A stretch of 64,000 bases of DNA from Anodontia alba (GCA_964016985.1 OZ024831.1:23798609-23862608), one strand, 5' to 3'; positions 21,801-33,462 are shown, counted from the first letter of the stretch. Program-made: numbers and translations. Notes: a model not told the origin generated them from the letters alone.

Positions 21801-22512
21801 TCTTGTTTAACGTCTTATTGTTGTGTTAGGTGAGTTCTGTCTGGTTTTGAAACTAAGGCTGGCACAATTAATCGGATAATCGATTAATTGATCGATAAAT
21901 TCCACAATAATGACTATCACTACAGATTTGCGAATAATCGGTCATTTGATTTCTGTATCTGTTACTTTACCATATTTACCCGAAGTATTCAGACACCTAC
22001 ACTCCTTACCATACTTTATCTAAAATCTGAACAAGTACAATTTACTACCCATTGTTGTGTCTAAAATAGCTGAATGAGTGGCAAACAGTGTAGACCCTGA
22101 TGAGATGCCGCGTTTTGCGGCGTCTCATCTGGGTCTACACTGTTTGCTTAGGCCTGTCTTGTTTAACGTCTTATTGTTGTGTTAGGTGGGCCCTGTCTGG
22201 TTTTGAAACTAAGGCTGCCACAATTAATCGGATAATCGATTAATTGATCGATAAATTCCACAAAAATGACTATCGTTACAGATTTGCGAATAATCGGTCA
22301 TTTGATTTCTGTATCTGTTACTTTACCATATTTACCCTAAGTATTCAGACACCTACACTCCTTACCATACTTTATCTAAAATCTGAACAAGTATAATTTA
22401 CTACCCATTGTTTTGTCTAAAATAGCTGAATGAGTGGCAAACAGTGTAGATCCTGATGAGATGCCGCGTTTTGCGGCGTCTCATCTGGGTCTACACTGTT
22501 TGCTCAGGCCTG
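21801..22512. repeat. Two-copy tandem duplication, 356 bp unit, holding P-type sequence
   Basis: 21801-22156 and 22157-22512 are near-identical. Each unit has TCTTGTTTAACGTCTTATTG, an AATTAATCGGATAATCGATT block typical of hAT-like foldback ends, a family P left end (TACCATATTTACCC...), one copy of sequence homologous to the 63 bp satellite (ATTCAGACACCTACACTCC, TACCATACTTTATC) and the hairpin GCAAACAGTGTAGACCCTGA / GTCTACACTGTTTGC. Inverted ATCGATTATC sequence at 22600-22645 may be the other end of the outer element. Confidence 0.75.
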
Positions 22513-22679
22513 TCTGGCCAAATAGGTCGGTAAAGTATAACACATGGTAAGAGTCATACTCAGACAGACAGGTAAAATTATGACCAAATCTTCAATGATT
22601 ACTAATCGATTATCGATCACAATGGCAGGTCTGACAATCGATTATCTTTTCAGCTCTGATTAGCCAGCTCTAAATTTGA

Positions 22680-23510
22680 AACGTCCTGTCCAAGAAGAAG
22701 GAGCTGTTGATTTGTTTTTCATAGTTTGTGACGTGTGTGCGTCCGTCGTTCTTTGTTTTTTCTTCTTCTTAGTGTCCATTGTTGGCTGTGTTATGCGATT
22801 ATGGCATTTTCTCGATATTTGCTTTATTTGCTTTCTGATCTCTTCTTCTTTCGATGCCGTGGGAAGGTTGTACGTAGTAATTTGGCTTTTCCTGTGTTAC
22901 TTCATTCATATTCTCAAGAAAGAGGCACTACTTTGATTTAAACACGTATTCGTTGTATAAACAGCAACTTTCAGAACCATTCAGTCCACACACCGTATAT
23001 ATCCACCTAGCCGTATGAATCTGTAACTTATTATCTTTTTACTAGATATTTTCTTCCGCATGATAACCACCAATTATAACAAGATATTGCATGTTATTTG
23101 TTTGTCTTGTTGTGCTTTTATGAAGCAAATTTCTGAGTGTAGGTATACAATCATCTTATAAACGCGAATGTCTTCAATTTACCATTAAGCGTTTGCTAAT
23201 CTACCAGAATTTGGACACGCTCCTGGCGCAAAAGTACTACCTATATTGCTAAACCTATCGAAAACTGAGACTATGGTTTAACGTTTTTACCATGGTTTGT
23301 TTCTTCTCCAAGTGTGGCACTTCCCGGGCTTCCTGTTTACTATTTGGCGTAATGTAATGTAGCAAAGTAAAAGCTGAAGCCAGTATTTAGCCTCAATGCA
23401 TAGCTCGTGGTTTTCCCATCAAATATGTCCTAGATGGGAATGAGTGCTGCCCGCTTACAAAATCATTAATTTCTGTAAAATGTGTGGAAGCACAGCAAAG
23501 GCTTTCATTA
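22680..23510. other. Unassigned DNA
   Basis: Overlapping hydrophobic frames at 22676-22941 are pyrimidine-rich sequence and not convincing proteins. No repeat or gene identified. Confidence 0.45.
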
Positions 23511-23515
23511 CGAAA

Positions 23516-23805
23516 ACGCACCCACTAAAATGCATTGGAAAAATTTTACAACCGAAAAAAAAAAAAAAAAAAAAAAAAACGGATAAAAAATTCTGATATT
23601 TTTCTTATTTCTGCTCAAAACAGATTGTGGGTACTCTTTAGAACCACCTCAGCGGTCATCGAGGCAGATCTGATGAGTACCCACAATCCATGTTTTGTTT
23701 TTTTGCAAAATAAGAAAAATAATGTATATCCCTGTAAACCCCAGTTTTACTATATAAAAGTGGGGTTTAAGGAGGTAAAAATTATATAGGCGTGTTTTCG
23801 TGATG
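23516..23805 (-). mobile_element. Family A MITE, copy 4 (diverged)
   Basis: Starts CATTACGAAAACGCACCC and ends ATATAGGCGTGTTTTCGTGATG. A run of 23 A at 23557-23579 has expanded inside it, and one hairpin arm has decayed (TCGAGGCAGATCTGATGAGT). Confidence 0.75.
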
Positions 23806-23809
23806 CATC

Positions 23810-24239
23810 AAGCTGAGAGGTTTCGCTTGCTAATTTTGGAAATGTACACGCAATATATTTCCGCTTGCTACATGATATAATGAGTACCAATTGGTGAAAA
23901 GTTATTTATTATGACATATCCGTCTTCCGTCCAAGCTTCGGTAACCCTTTCTTCAAACTACACAATTTTTGACAGTCTTTGTTTACAGTTTTATGTACAT
24001 TAATAGACGACTTTTCAGAGTTTAGAGTTTAGAGATTGTTAAACGCTATTTGAATCTGTAGCAGCAGTATAATTATTTTGTTTTGGCTAACAATAAAGAC
24101 TAGCAAATATACACGTACCACTGACATTCTAAAAGGAGTGTTAGAGACAAGCACCACGATTCTTGCTAAAACTGCATGCATTTTAAAACCATTTTAATAA
24201 GGTTCAAAATGTCTTAAAACTCACAGTGTGTCACGTGCT

Positions 24240-24240
<1 letters not shown>
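23810..24240. other. Unassigned DNA
   Basis: AT-rich, no frame longer than chance, no recognised repeat. Confidence 0.4.

Positions 24241-24242
<2 letters not shown>

Positions 24243-24300
<58 letters not shown>
24243..24300. repeat. (CT)29 microsatellite
   Basis: Uninterrupted CT units. The RERERE open frame on the minus strand is its translation. Confidence 0.97.
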
Positions 24301-24304
<4 letters not shown>

Positions 24305-24638
24305 TTAACATTTTGTACGGAGCTTAGGACGTACAAACAAATAGGTATGTTTAAGTGATAAGAAAGCTTAAGTAAGGTTCTAAAATACCTTCCTTTCTCG
24401 TACTTTGCATTTTGTTGTGAGACAAAACATGTCGAGGGTTGAGTGCAAAACTGTAGTAACTCAAACATATTTTTGAAACCCTTGTTTAGGGGCAACTTTG
24501 ACCCCTTTGTGCAAATTTAGGTGTCATTGCTCATACCTAAATTTCCATTGTTTACAGAAAGAAATGTTGTAATCTTCATAACACCTTCATGGTGAGGAGA
24601 TTAAGTATTGGGAAAAACAACCATCTGACTTGCTACAG

Positions 24639-24824
24639 TCTTGCGATCAACCCTCGATGTGTAGAAAGACGTCAGAAAGCACCAGCTGGGCCAAAGAAAA
24701 TCAGACACGTGCCAACGACGACATGTACAGAACATTGAGTAGGCGGGAGAAAATTCGATACCATTTCTTTGTTTTAATTCAGGAAAATGAACTGCACGAA
24801 TTTATTAATGGAATTCAATCCTGA
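24639..24824 (+). CDS. Possible 3' terminal exon, unknown protein
   Basis: A plausible splice acceptor TCTGACTTGCTACAG ends at 24638 and is followed in frame by 61 codons and a stop at 24822-24824. The hydrophilic peptide begins SCDQPSMCRKTSESTSWAKE and ends ENELHEFINGIQS, with no known domain. Base composition is less AT-rich than its surroundings. No polyadenylation signal close behind and no upstream exon found. Confidence 0.22.
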   Translation, partial: SCDQPSMCRKTSESTSWAKENQTRANDDMYRTLSRREKIRYHFFVLIQENELHEFINGIQS

Positions 24825-24947
24825 TAAGTGTGCCAACCACAAAAAAACGTTTATGGCAATGCATTACCCTTATTGAGGCTAATGTTTTGCTTCATTTGTG
24901 TTTTTAAGAATCCTTACACAAGTAAGATAACACAGACAAAAGAAAGG

Positions 24948-25106
24948 TACCGTATTTATCCTCAATATTCTGACAGACAAGCCTGCACAAACCGTGTAGA
25001 TCCCGTAGTTTGATGAACTTCTGTGCTGTTTTGCCATTCTGTCGCAACATTGAATAACTCAGCAGATAGGTAAATCAGCCTGTTCAAATTTTAGAATAAG
25101 TATGGT
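24948..25106. mobile_element. Short family P element copy
   Basis: Left end TACCGTATTTATCCTCAATA, right end TTTTAGAATAAGTATGGT, with remains of the hairpin (AACCGTGTAGATCCCG). It lacks the satellite-type segment. Confidence 0.6.
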
Positions 25107-25309
25107 TAAGAAATAAGGTGTAAAACACGGGTAAATTCAGATGCGATCTGTGAGAAGAGGTCTTGCGGCATATATGGATACGGAAGGTGTTGGAAGTTAT
25201 CGAGAACAAGAAAGAAAACCATAAAATATTTATTTAAAAGCAAACAAACAAATAAACAAAATTAATTCCACAATATGTTTAATAAACATCTCTCGTTATA
25301 AATCAAGAA

Positions 25310-25400
25310 CTGTCAGTGATATACAAACCATTGTTACACGGACTGCCCTGTACAATGAGATCCAAACTACTGATAACAGGTACCTAATACAATACAATAC
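25310..25400. repeat. Minisatellite remnant, left part
   Basis: CAGTGATATACAAACCATTG and GTACAATGAGATCCAAACTA match the units at 28440-29420 on the other side of the LINE. Confidence 0.55.
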
Positions 25401-25436
25401 AATACAATACAATACAATACAATACAATACAATACA
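25386..25436. repeat. (AATAC)10 microsatellite
   Basis: Ten pentamer units in direct sequence. Confidence 0.95.
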
Positions 25437-25562
25437 TTTATTCAGCATCAAGCAAATACAAGGTTGCTTATAGCCTACAACAACATATATATATAGTAGT
25501 GAGGACAACAAAAATCACTGTCAAATCTAGCATGTTTACCGGGGAGCTTAGCGAATACATAC

Positions 25563-25564
<2 letters not shown>

Positions 25565-25594
<30 letters not shown>
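25565..25594. repeat. (TA)15 microsatellite
   Basis: Uninterrupted TA units. Confidence 0.95.
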
Positions 25595-25596
<2 letters not shown>

Positions 25597-26065
25597 ACAG
25601 CCAGCTCTCGTCCTCCCGAAGTACACGGGAAAAGAGTGTTTACCTTAAGTAATTATCTCAAGTCTGGGGTAGTCAAGACATGAAGCATATAATCGAATCC
25701 CCCGGCTACCCCTGACTAAATAAGTGAATTGAGTTATTGCCTTTGAGACGACGTGGGTCAGCTGCGATTCCGTCTAATATTGTGTTAATTTGAAAACGTG
25801 TTCCCAACTGTAACCTACTAGCCTGTTTCCCGGTTATATTAGCAAATAAATGCATAAAAAGTCTACAGCCAGCTCTCGTCCTCTCAAAGTATCCGGGACA
25901 TGATTGTTTACCCGTATCAATTACCTCAAGGCTGAGGGAGTCAAGACATGAAACATGTAAGTGGAATTAAAGTAAAATTCCTCGACTACCCCTACCTTAA
26001 GTAAATTAATTGTTTATGCCTCTGAGACAACGAGCGTCATTGCTATTCCGCATTATTTATTTATT
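25595..26065. repeat. Two-copy tandem repeat, 268 bp period
   Basis: TCTACAGCCAGCTCTCGTCC at 25595 and again at 25862, with later shared parts AGTCAAGACATGAA and CCTCTGAGACAACG. The copies differ by roughly 15-20 percent by eye, so the duplication is old. Confidence 0.75.
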
Positions 26066-26104
26066 TGTATATTTTATTTAGACTTTAGTTGATTATTTAT
26101 TTAT

Positions 26105-26108
26105 TATA

Positions 26109-26168
<60 letters not shown>
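26105..26168. repeat. (TA)n run at the LINE 3' end
   Basis: About 32 TA units with one TATG interruption, directly after the LINE 3' untranslated region in minus orientation. Many CR1/jockey-type LINEs end in a short tandem repeat, so this may be an expanded tail. Confidence 0.8.
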
Positions 26169-26169
<1 letters not shown>

Positions 26170-28436
26170 CTTAACATGCTCTAGCCGGTGATCTGAGGCT
26201 TCTGGTACCCAGCTTTATTACTGATAAAACCGAAACAAGAAGTCCCAGGTCACAGGTCACAGGTCACTCATATAATTATCTAATTATCGTTCCTTAACCT
26301 GAAAGCAAAATATATAAATTTTGCCAAATTTAATATAACTTTTTTATTAGTTTTAGCCATCAGATCATCGAATTTATTTAAGGTTGGCCAGTGACAATAA
26401 TATGGCTTCAGATATTTTCTTTGCAAATCTCTGTAAAACGGGCATACTAACAGGAAATGATATTCATTTTCTACAAAATTACCATTACAATGTCTACAAT
26501 GTCTTTCAATATTTTGATATCTTCCCCGCTCGATAGCTAAATCATGTGATGATAATCTAAACTTTGTCAGCGCGACCTTATATGTATTAATTTTCAGAGA
26601 TAAAATTCAAATATTTTTCAAAATTAAAATCATGTTTATAGCGAGCATATAGTAAAAGTCTATTTGAATTATAAATGGTAGCATACCATGTTTGCTTATA
26701 CATATCAAATATTCTTTGTTTTATTAAACTGAAGGGGATATCCATTTCAAATTGGTGGATCCAAATATGGCTGAGTCCAAGACTATCTAAAATACCTTTA
26801 ACTTGGTAGGCCCAGTTTAAACCATTGTAAGTTATATTATTATCTGCGTCAAGTTTTATCAGCATGTATATTTTCTTTGGTAGAAAATTATCTTTTGAAG
26901 AAAGTATTTTTATCCAATATCTGATCATACTAATCTTTCTGTATATTGATAATGGCACTCTGCCCAACTCTCCGTACAGGCCTGACAATTTTAACATTTA
27001 ACATCCATCGACAAAATTTTGTATGTAAAATTTCTACATCTTTTGCCTCGTACATGCCCCATACCTCCGCGCCGTAGCTTAATATAGATCCGACCAGGAC
27101 ATCAAAGAGTTTGCATTTTTCAGACATTGGGAGGTCTATTTGACGGAAAAGTGAAAATAAGTTATGCAGGGCGAAAGATGCATGCTGTACTAATCTCTTT
27201 TGAGTTCTGTGCCAGTTTCCGTTTTAGAAAAAATGGATGCCCAAATATTTAAATGAATCGACTAATTCCAATTTACTATTGTTCAGATAAAAATCAAAGT
27301 GGGTGTGTCTGCCCTTTTCAAATATCATTGCTTTAGTTTTTGAGGTGTTTATTTTTAAACCCCATCGTGTACAGTATGATTCTATATCATGCAGAATACA
27401 TTGTAATACCTCTGGTGATTTTGCAAATACCACTGCATCATCTGCATATAACAATAAAATAGCCGTATTATCAACTGTAAATATTTCATCAAAGTTAGTA
27501 TTAATACTTTGCATGATATCATTGATGAACAACATGAACAATATAGGTGAGCAGGGATCTCCTGGTTTCAAGCCGTTGTAAGTATTGAAGAACCGAGAGA
27601 AAGAGGATTGATATTTGATACAGGATTTAACTACAGTGTACATAGAACGCAATGCTTTTATCAATTTGGAACTTACTTGCTCCCTAAACAGTTTTTGCCG
27701 TAAAAATGCTCTGTCTATTTTATCACAGGCCTTTTCATAATCGATGAAAACACAATATAATTTTTCTCCCGCCCCTAATGTTTTTGCAATAATAGAATAA
27801 AATGTAAAAATACAATCTACCGTAGATTTACCTTTCTGAAAACCAAACTGATTATCTAAAATTCTTTCTTCTTTCTCTGCCCATTTATTTAAACGATTGA
27901 GTAATATCTGAGAGTATATTTTCCCCAAAATATTTATTAGAGTTATTCCCCTGTAATTCCCGGCTTCATCTCGATTTCCACCTTTAAAAATTGGTACAAT
28001 TATTCCTTCGCCCCATAAACGAGGATATTCTCCGTTAAGAAACAGTCTATTATAAAGTTTTAAAAGGAACAGTGATACAATATCAAATGATACTTTAAAT
28101 ATTTCTGCCAATAATTTATCCGTGCCAGTACTTTTATTATTTTTTTGTGAAGAGACTGCCCTTTTTAACTCATTTTCGGATATTTCGCTGTCTAATTCTT
28201 CATTATATATATTTTCGGGATTTGCATTCTGTTCCTGTTGGTTTTGATTTCGATCTGACTCATCTCCGTTTGTCGATTTAAAGTGTTCGTACAAGTCGTG
28301 GACTGTAAGTGTTTCGGACTGAACTGTTTTGGACTGTAACTTTTTCTTTATTGACTTCCAAAAATGTTTTGGTTGTTTCCTAGCCATATTGCAGACCTCT
28401 TGGCCTTCTTTTAACCTATGTTTTTTTTTTAATACA
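26169..28436 (-). pseudogene. 5'-truncated non-LTR retrotransposon (LINE), broken RT ORF
   Basis: The frame begins inside the element near 28436 (RLKEGQEVCNMARKQPKHFW). RT motifs occur in order: NYRGITLINILGKIYSQILL, FGFQKGKSTVDCIF, CVFIDYEKACDKIDR (catalytic Asp), NGLKPGDPCSPILFMLFIND, LLLYADDAVVFA (catalytic YADD) and FKYLGIHFF. A TAA at 27222-27224 replaces a Lys codon, and the same frame continues as VGSILSYGAEVWGMYEAKD, a LINE RT thumb. A one-base shift near 26970 then leads to YGELGRVPLSIYRK. After another break near 26585 come a C-terminal CCHC cluster (HCRHCNGNF, EYHFLLVC) and LAKFIYFAFRLRNDN before the stop at 26280-26282. No endonuclease domain is present. CR1/jockey-like; clade not fixed. 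Confidence 0.85.
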
Positions 28437-28530
28437 ATGATACCTAAAGCATGACTATACAAGACAGTGATAGACTGATTACCATATTTTATGATATCCA
28501 AACTATTGATCACGGAATATCCAGTACAGT

Positions 28531-28790
28531 CATCACGAAAACATGCGTATATAATTTTGACCCCCTTAAACCACACCTTTATATAGGAAAACTATATTGT
28601 TTCTTATTTCTGCTCAAAAACATAGATTATGGGTATTCGTTAGAACAACTTCATTGAGGCGGTTCCAAAGAGTATCCACAATCTATCTTTTGGGCAGAAA
28701 TATAAAATATGTAAGAATGTTTTATTTGAAAATTTTCATTTTTTGGTGGTAAGATTTTCAGTATATTTGAATAGGCATGTTTTCGTAATG
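28531..28790 (+). mobile_element. Family A MITE, copy 5
   Basis: Ends CATCACGAAAACATGCGTAT and ATAGGCATGTTTTCGTAATG. Shortened left of the hairpin (most of the GGGGTTT arm is lost), and the hairpin is imperfect. Confidence 0.8.
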
Positions 28791-29011
28791 GTCATCCAAA
28801 CATTTGATACAAGGAGTACCCCAAACTATTCTGTTCAGTGCTATCTAAAAGTTTGGTGAATCATGTCAATGATATTCAAAGTATTGGTACAAGAACTAGT
28901 CTGTAAAATTATATCCAAACTAATACCCTGTATAATGATTTCAAAACTACATGTATCTATATATGGAGTTGCCAGTACAATGGTGTCCAAACTATTGTAC
29001 TCCATCGTATA

Positions 29012-29312
29012 CATCACAAAAACATGCCTATATAATTTTAACTCCCTTAAACCCCACTTTTATATAGTAAAACTTCAGTTTACAGGGTATACATTATTTT
29101 TCTTATTTCTGTTAAAAAAATATAAATTGTTGGTACTCGCTAGAACCGCCTCTTCGAGATGGTTAGACCTCCTCTTCGAGATGGTTCTAACGAGTACCCA
29201 CAATCCATGTTTTGAGCAGAAATAGGAAAAATATCAGCGTTTTTTATCTTAAAATTTTCATTTTTCGGTAGTAAAATTTTCAGTATATTTGATTAGGCAT
29301 GTTTTCGTAATG
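29012..29312 (+). mobile_element. Family A MITE, copy 6
   Basis: Ends CATCACAAAAACATGCCTAT and TTAGGCATGTTTTCGTAATG. The hairpin tip contains a local duplication of CCTCTTCGAGATGGTT at 29149-29185. Confidence 0.8.
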
Positions 29313-29420
29313 CAAAGATATCCAATATCCTGATAACGAAGTATCAGTACAACGATATCCTAACTATTTGTACACAGACTGTACTCATTCTGCTCTCGGT
29401 AATCAGGGTTTGGAACAGTT

Positions 29421-29626
29421 TTAACCCTTCCAACCATGATTTTTTTTAAATATACACTCTTCCATCTCTGCATTTGGACTTATCCATTGCTTCCAAAAGG
29501 GTAACAGTTGTAATTCACGAACAGAATGACAAATAGTGTAGACGGCTCTTTACGACGAGCCGTCTCATCTGGATCAATACTGTTTGCAAAAATCTCTCTC
29601 TTGGTCTACAGGACTGAAAGGGTTAA
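29421..29626. mobile_element. TTAA-flanked MITE, family F copy 1 (piggyBac-like)
   Basis: TTAACCCTTCCA at the left and TGAAAGGGTTAA at the right give TTAA duplications with CCC/GGG ends, the piggyBac signature. Internal hairpin GTAGACGGCTC...GAGCCGTCTCATCTGGATC and GTTTGC. About 206 bp, no ORF. Six copies of this length class occur in the window. Confidence 0.75.
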
Positions 29627-29697
29627 CCCAGTTTGTCCGCTTACAGAATCAACTGATATTGTAGACTATATTAACGAATAGAAAGCCCTAATCCAAC

Positions 29698-29955
29698 CAT
29701 CACGAAAACACGCCTATATAATTTTGACCCCCTTAAACCCCTTATACACGGGTATACATTATTTTTCTTATTTCTGCTCAAAAACATAGATTGTGGGTAC
29801 TCGTTAGAACCGCCTCGCCAAGGCGGTTCTAACGAGTACCCACAATCTATGTTTTGAGCAGAAATATGAAAAATATCAGAATTTTTATCTGAAAATTTTC
29901 TTTTTTTAGAGTGGTAAAATTTTCAATATATTTGAATAGGCGTGTTTTCGTAATG
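29698..29955 (+). mobile_element. Family A MITE, copy 7
   Basis: Ends CATCACGAAAACACGCCTAT and ATAGGCGTGTTTTCGTAATG. The long hairpin is perfect. A deletion removed the first small hairpin (AAACCCCTTATACACGGG). Confidence 0.85.
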
Positions 29956-30019
29956 TACGTGATACTTAGTTTGATCAGAGTCTTCGCTAGGCGCACACAC
30001 CACAAGAACATTTCTCAGT

Positions 30020-30540
30020 TTATGGCTCTTATGTTGTGAGTATCAACAAACAGTAACAATTCAGACGAACAGTAACAAAACTGTTTACCAAATCTTCAAC
30101 TTAGCGTTTTAAGCCTTATTACTGCGCTGTGAATTTAATAACTGTCAAGCCTTGAAGTAAAATGTTCACATAAAAGGACACACTTGAATACGGAGCAGCA
30201 GACGCTTTCATGAGGGCAATATTTAATGATGATAACTCTGCATGATATGGAAATAATTCTCCGGATCCTAGAGATACTGAATTTGGAAATATGTCTTATG
30301 CATGTGCAGAGACTTACGAAAACCAAGTTTCCGAATTTCATTATTTTATGTGTTCTTGTTTTCTAAAGGCAACCTTTTAGATTTTTATTTTACTTCAATG
30401 CGACTGGTGTTAAGTACCGTCTGGCGGCCGTAAAACGTCTCCTCGTACTTCACTATAGTGCAGATAATATTTTATTTCCTTTCGGATCATTGTGGTCCTT
30501 CTGGTTACTTTGAAAATCGAATACCGCTTAAGCCGGTTCT
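30020..30540. other. Unassigned DNA containing the empty-site paralogue of the SINE locus
   Basis: GGCGGCCGTAAAACGTCTCC and GTACTTCACTATAG at 30424-30465, continuing to GGATCATTGTGGTCC at 30485, match the sequence on both sides of the SINE at 42691-42992. No gene is seen. Confidence 0.5.
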
Positions 30541-30544
30541 AGGG

Positions 30545-30599
30545 GTGTGTGTGTGTGTGTGTGTGTAGCGGGGTGTGTGTGTGGGGGGGGGGGAGGGGA
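30545..30599 (+). repeat. (GT)n and G-run tract
   Basis: GT units, then GCGGGG, more GT, then 11 consecutive G and GAGGGG. Adjacent G runs could form a quadruplex on the plus strand. Confidence 0.85.
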
Positions 30600-30777
30600 T
30601 TCTAATGAGTACACTCAACATACCATTATTTTATAGAAGATGGAAAAGGCATTTTAGATTATTTTCATTTGCCTTCTAACCTTGCGCTGCATTAACCCTC
30701 AGTGGCTCGAACTACCCATGTCTCGAACCAATTTCCATGGTCCCAAAGATGTTTGTGCCATTGATGTTCGACAGTAT
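30600..30777. mobile_element. Right half of a family C element
   Basis: Starts in the hairpin arm GATTCTAATGAGTACACTCA and ends CCATTGATGTTCGACAGTAT, matching the right half of the C elements at 58.1-58.8 kb. The left half is replaced by the GT/G tract. Confidence 0.65.
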
Positions 30778-30992
30778 AAGTACCACTGGATTGGACGTAG
30801 GCATAGCCTATATTAGTCCTTTTCAAGTGGTACTGTTTAGGTCAATATTCGTCAAAAAAAAGTACAGATGAAACCACAATTTAAGATACAACAGAAAAAA
30901 TTACGTATAATACTGTAGAAAACACAAAGTGATAGATTTTTCAGTATATATGAACAGTAAGAGAATACGTGAGTAGAATACGTGAGTGAAAC

Positions 30993-30995
<3 letters not shown>

Positions 30996-31051
<56 letters not shown>
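30996..31051. repeat. (GA)28 microsatellite
   Basis: Uninterrupted GA units. Confidence 0.97.
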
Positions 31052-31053
<2 letters not shown>

Positions 31054-31059
31054 CACTAA

Positions 31060-31990
31060 GCAGCCAAATCCTTGTAGTTATCGTTTCGTTCGTTTTTGTG
31101 TTCTTTGTTTCCAAAGACATCCGTTTAGATATTTATTCAAGATTTAACATATCTTAATAGAATAACAGAATACTCTAGTCCAGTATCATTTACCACAGAA
31201 AAAAAAAGTGCAGAGAGAGAAATATAAAGCATGAAGCATGATTATACCGGACAGAACTTTGTTTCGATCGTACATATATCGTTTGCCAATACTTAAAGTC
31301 ATTTTGTCATTTGATAAATAAATAATTAGACTTTATACTACCTTCATCGATGTATAGATCTGATGTTTATTGTTTTATTAAACCATAACCATATCCTGTA
31401 TACTTCTTAGCTCTGTTGGGTCGCGTGCAATCTCTGCTTAAATATATGGACTCCTCAGTTTGTCTGCGTGTTGTTTTTCTTCCTAAGCAATCAAACGCTA
31501 GTTGGAAGACGTATTGACTTGACAGTAATATTCATTACCATTCTCCTTCTGGCCATTGATTGTCATTTATTATAAAACGTCTGAAATGCTTCCTATTATG
31601 GTGTAAATAGATTTACAAGGAGTATTATTATGTGTGTCGTTGCTTCCAGCTAAAGTACAAGTCTGTTTGGGACGATCAAAAAGAGTAATGCACATAGGAT
31701 CGCAAATTTTCTAAGCACGAGTTTATTTGTAAATGAATATGTTTTATAAATTTCGATAACATGGCCAAGTACCTAAAAGTCTAGATTACATATGTCAGTG
31801 CCATGTCAAACTGAAAGGCTTCTCGGGCCTATGCGACCAGGAAAGAACCAACTCCATCAGTACATCGACTAATAAGGGCACTCGCTTTAAACCTACAGAC
31901 GTTTTAAATGCTGTAAACTGTATGGATTTACAGCAATGCCCTGATAAGACTGGGCAGATCTGCTGGACGATGTCGCATGGATCATTTCAC
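31060..31990. other. Unassigned AT-rich DNA
   Basis: No long frame, known repeat or hairpin noticed. Confidence 0.4.
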
Positions 31991-31999
31991 TCCTCACAT

Positions 32000-32245
32000 T
32001 TAAGGGGAATAGATAAACTTTCAAGTGAGATAGGGAGGTAACTTTTATCTACCTTTCTGATGGGATCTTTTTTATCAACGGACATCTTTGACCCTTGGCA
32101 GTGAATTCTTTCTTTTCTAAGTAGACCCATTTTCAAAAAAGGGCTTGGTGTGCAAAACACCAAAACGGAAGTCACAAGATTTGTCTCCCTTGTAACAAAT
32201 AGCGGAGAATCCACCAGGTGTAACAAGGACTGCGTTCAGTAGAGC
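32000..32245. repeat. Family N repeat
   Basis: Shares AAGGGGAATAGATAAACTTT-type and GACCCATTTTCAAAAAAGGG segments with the element split by P at 57.6 kb and with sequence at 34.6 kb. The minus-strand frame is a by-product. Confidence 0.4.
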
Positions 32246-32628
32246 AAATCACTCGCGAGAGTTTTTTTCCAAACTATTTTTTGCACCGTCTGAACAGTTA
32301 TTGCACAACCTGCCATTTGTGACAAACATTAGGGAGTCGTTATTCTCGTTGACGAAACTTGATGATAGATCGAATAATATATATCAATAATTATTAAGTT
32401 TATAAGGGATCGGGTGTATTATATTGTCTGAGTACATATTTCCATATTTTGTTACAAACAAGATACAAACATTTTATTGGCATAGGCCGCCATTTTGGTT
32501 ATGCCAAGAGACAGCTTGAGACTAGTTTGTGAATATTTGCTACCGTCCGCCAAAAATATCATAACTGAACGGAAAGTTTGCTTTAGTAACCGCCAACGTC
32601 TCGCTTAGCTGAACGCAGCCCTGTCACC

Positions 32629-32836
32629 TTAACCCAGTGTAGACTGCTAGAACTGCCCCACACTATATATTGGAAGATTCTAATTTTGATTTTAGGTATA
32701 TCAGGTTATGTGATTTAGATATTCTTAGAGAAAAATGGTTGAATTATTTGCAAACAGTGGAGACCCTGATCAGACGCCGCGTTCTGCACTATTTGCCAAA
32801 TACCCTTTTAGGGGTCTACAGACTACAATGGGTTAA
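32629..32836. mobile_element. TTAA-flanked MITE, family F copy 2
   Basis: TTAACCCAGTGTAGAC at the left, TACAATGGGTTAA at the right; internal hairpin partly decayed (CAAACAGTGGAGACCCTGAT). 208 bp. Confidence 0.75.
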
Positions 32837-33115
32837 GTGTCAATACTTTGTATATTATTCAGTCCAACCGCATTTGTCGAATATGCTGTTCCTGGAGCGC
32901 TAAATGGGCCGCGCAAAGCGAACCAGAGCATCCTCTGGTATATTTTCGATTATTGTAAAAGAATATCTAAATCTGGATATTTCAAATATGCTCGAATACA
33001 GCTTGACGCATCACGTGGTCCATTTTCTATAAATAGAATATAAAAGGAATTACCTTATGAGAGCAATGAACACACTCGCAGCTGAAGTGTAAGGTATATC
33101 GGGACCGATCAGCTA

Positions 33116-33391
33116 CATCACGAAAACATGCCTATATAATGTTGACACCCTTAAATCCCACTTTTATACAGTAAAACTGGGGTTTACAGGGGTATACATG
33201 ATTTTTCTTACTTCTGCTCAAAACATAGACTGTGGGTACTCGTTAGAACCGCCTCGCCGAGGCGGTTCTAACGAGTACCCACAATCTATGTTTTGAGCAG
33301 AATTGCGAAATATATCAGAATTTTTATCTGAAAATTTTCATTTTTGGTAGTAAAATTTTCAGTATATTTGAATAAGCGTGTTTTCGTAATA
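33116..33391 (+). mobile_element. Family A MITE, copy 8
   Basis: Ends CATCACGAAAACATGCCTAT and ATAAGCGTGTTTTCGTAAT. Hairpin tip CCTCGCCGAGG is perfect and all three internal structures are present. Confidence 0.85.
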
Positions 33392-33459
33392 TTAAAAGCG
33401 TGCATCATCCTCATATACCATATTTACCTTCATTATCATGTACAGATTACATAGGTTTG

Positions 33460-33462
<3 letters not shown>

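Larger units (their letters stand above)
28437..29420. repeat. Degenerate minisatellite interrupted by MITEs
   Basis: Units around GATATCCAAACTATTG and CAGTACAATG recur at 28494, 28812, 28907, 28974 and 29328. Family A copies 5 and 6 sit inside. The same motif occurs at 25310-25400, so the LINE and other sequence separate two parts of one older array. Confidence 0.55.

Noticed and set aside
24238..24495. Minus-strand frame starting near a (GA)n run
   Set aside because: The RE repeat is the (CT)29 microsatellite; the rest shows no domain.
31987..32226. 79-residue minus-strand frame
   Set aside because: Lies within a dispersed N repeat.
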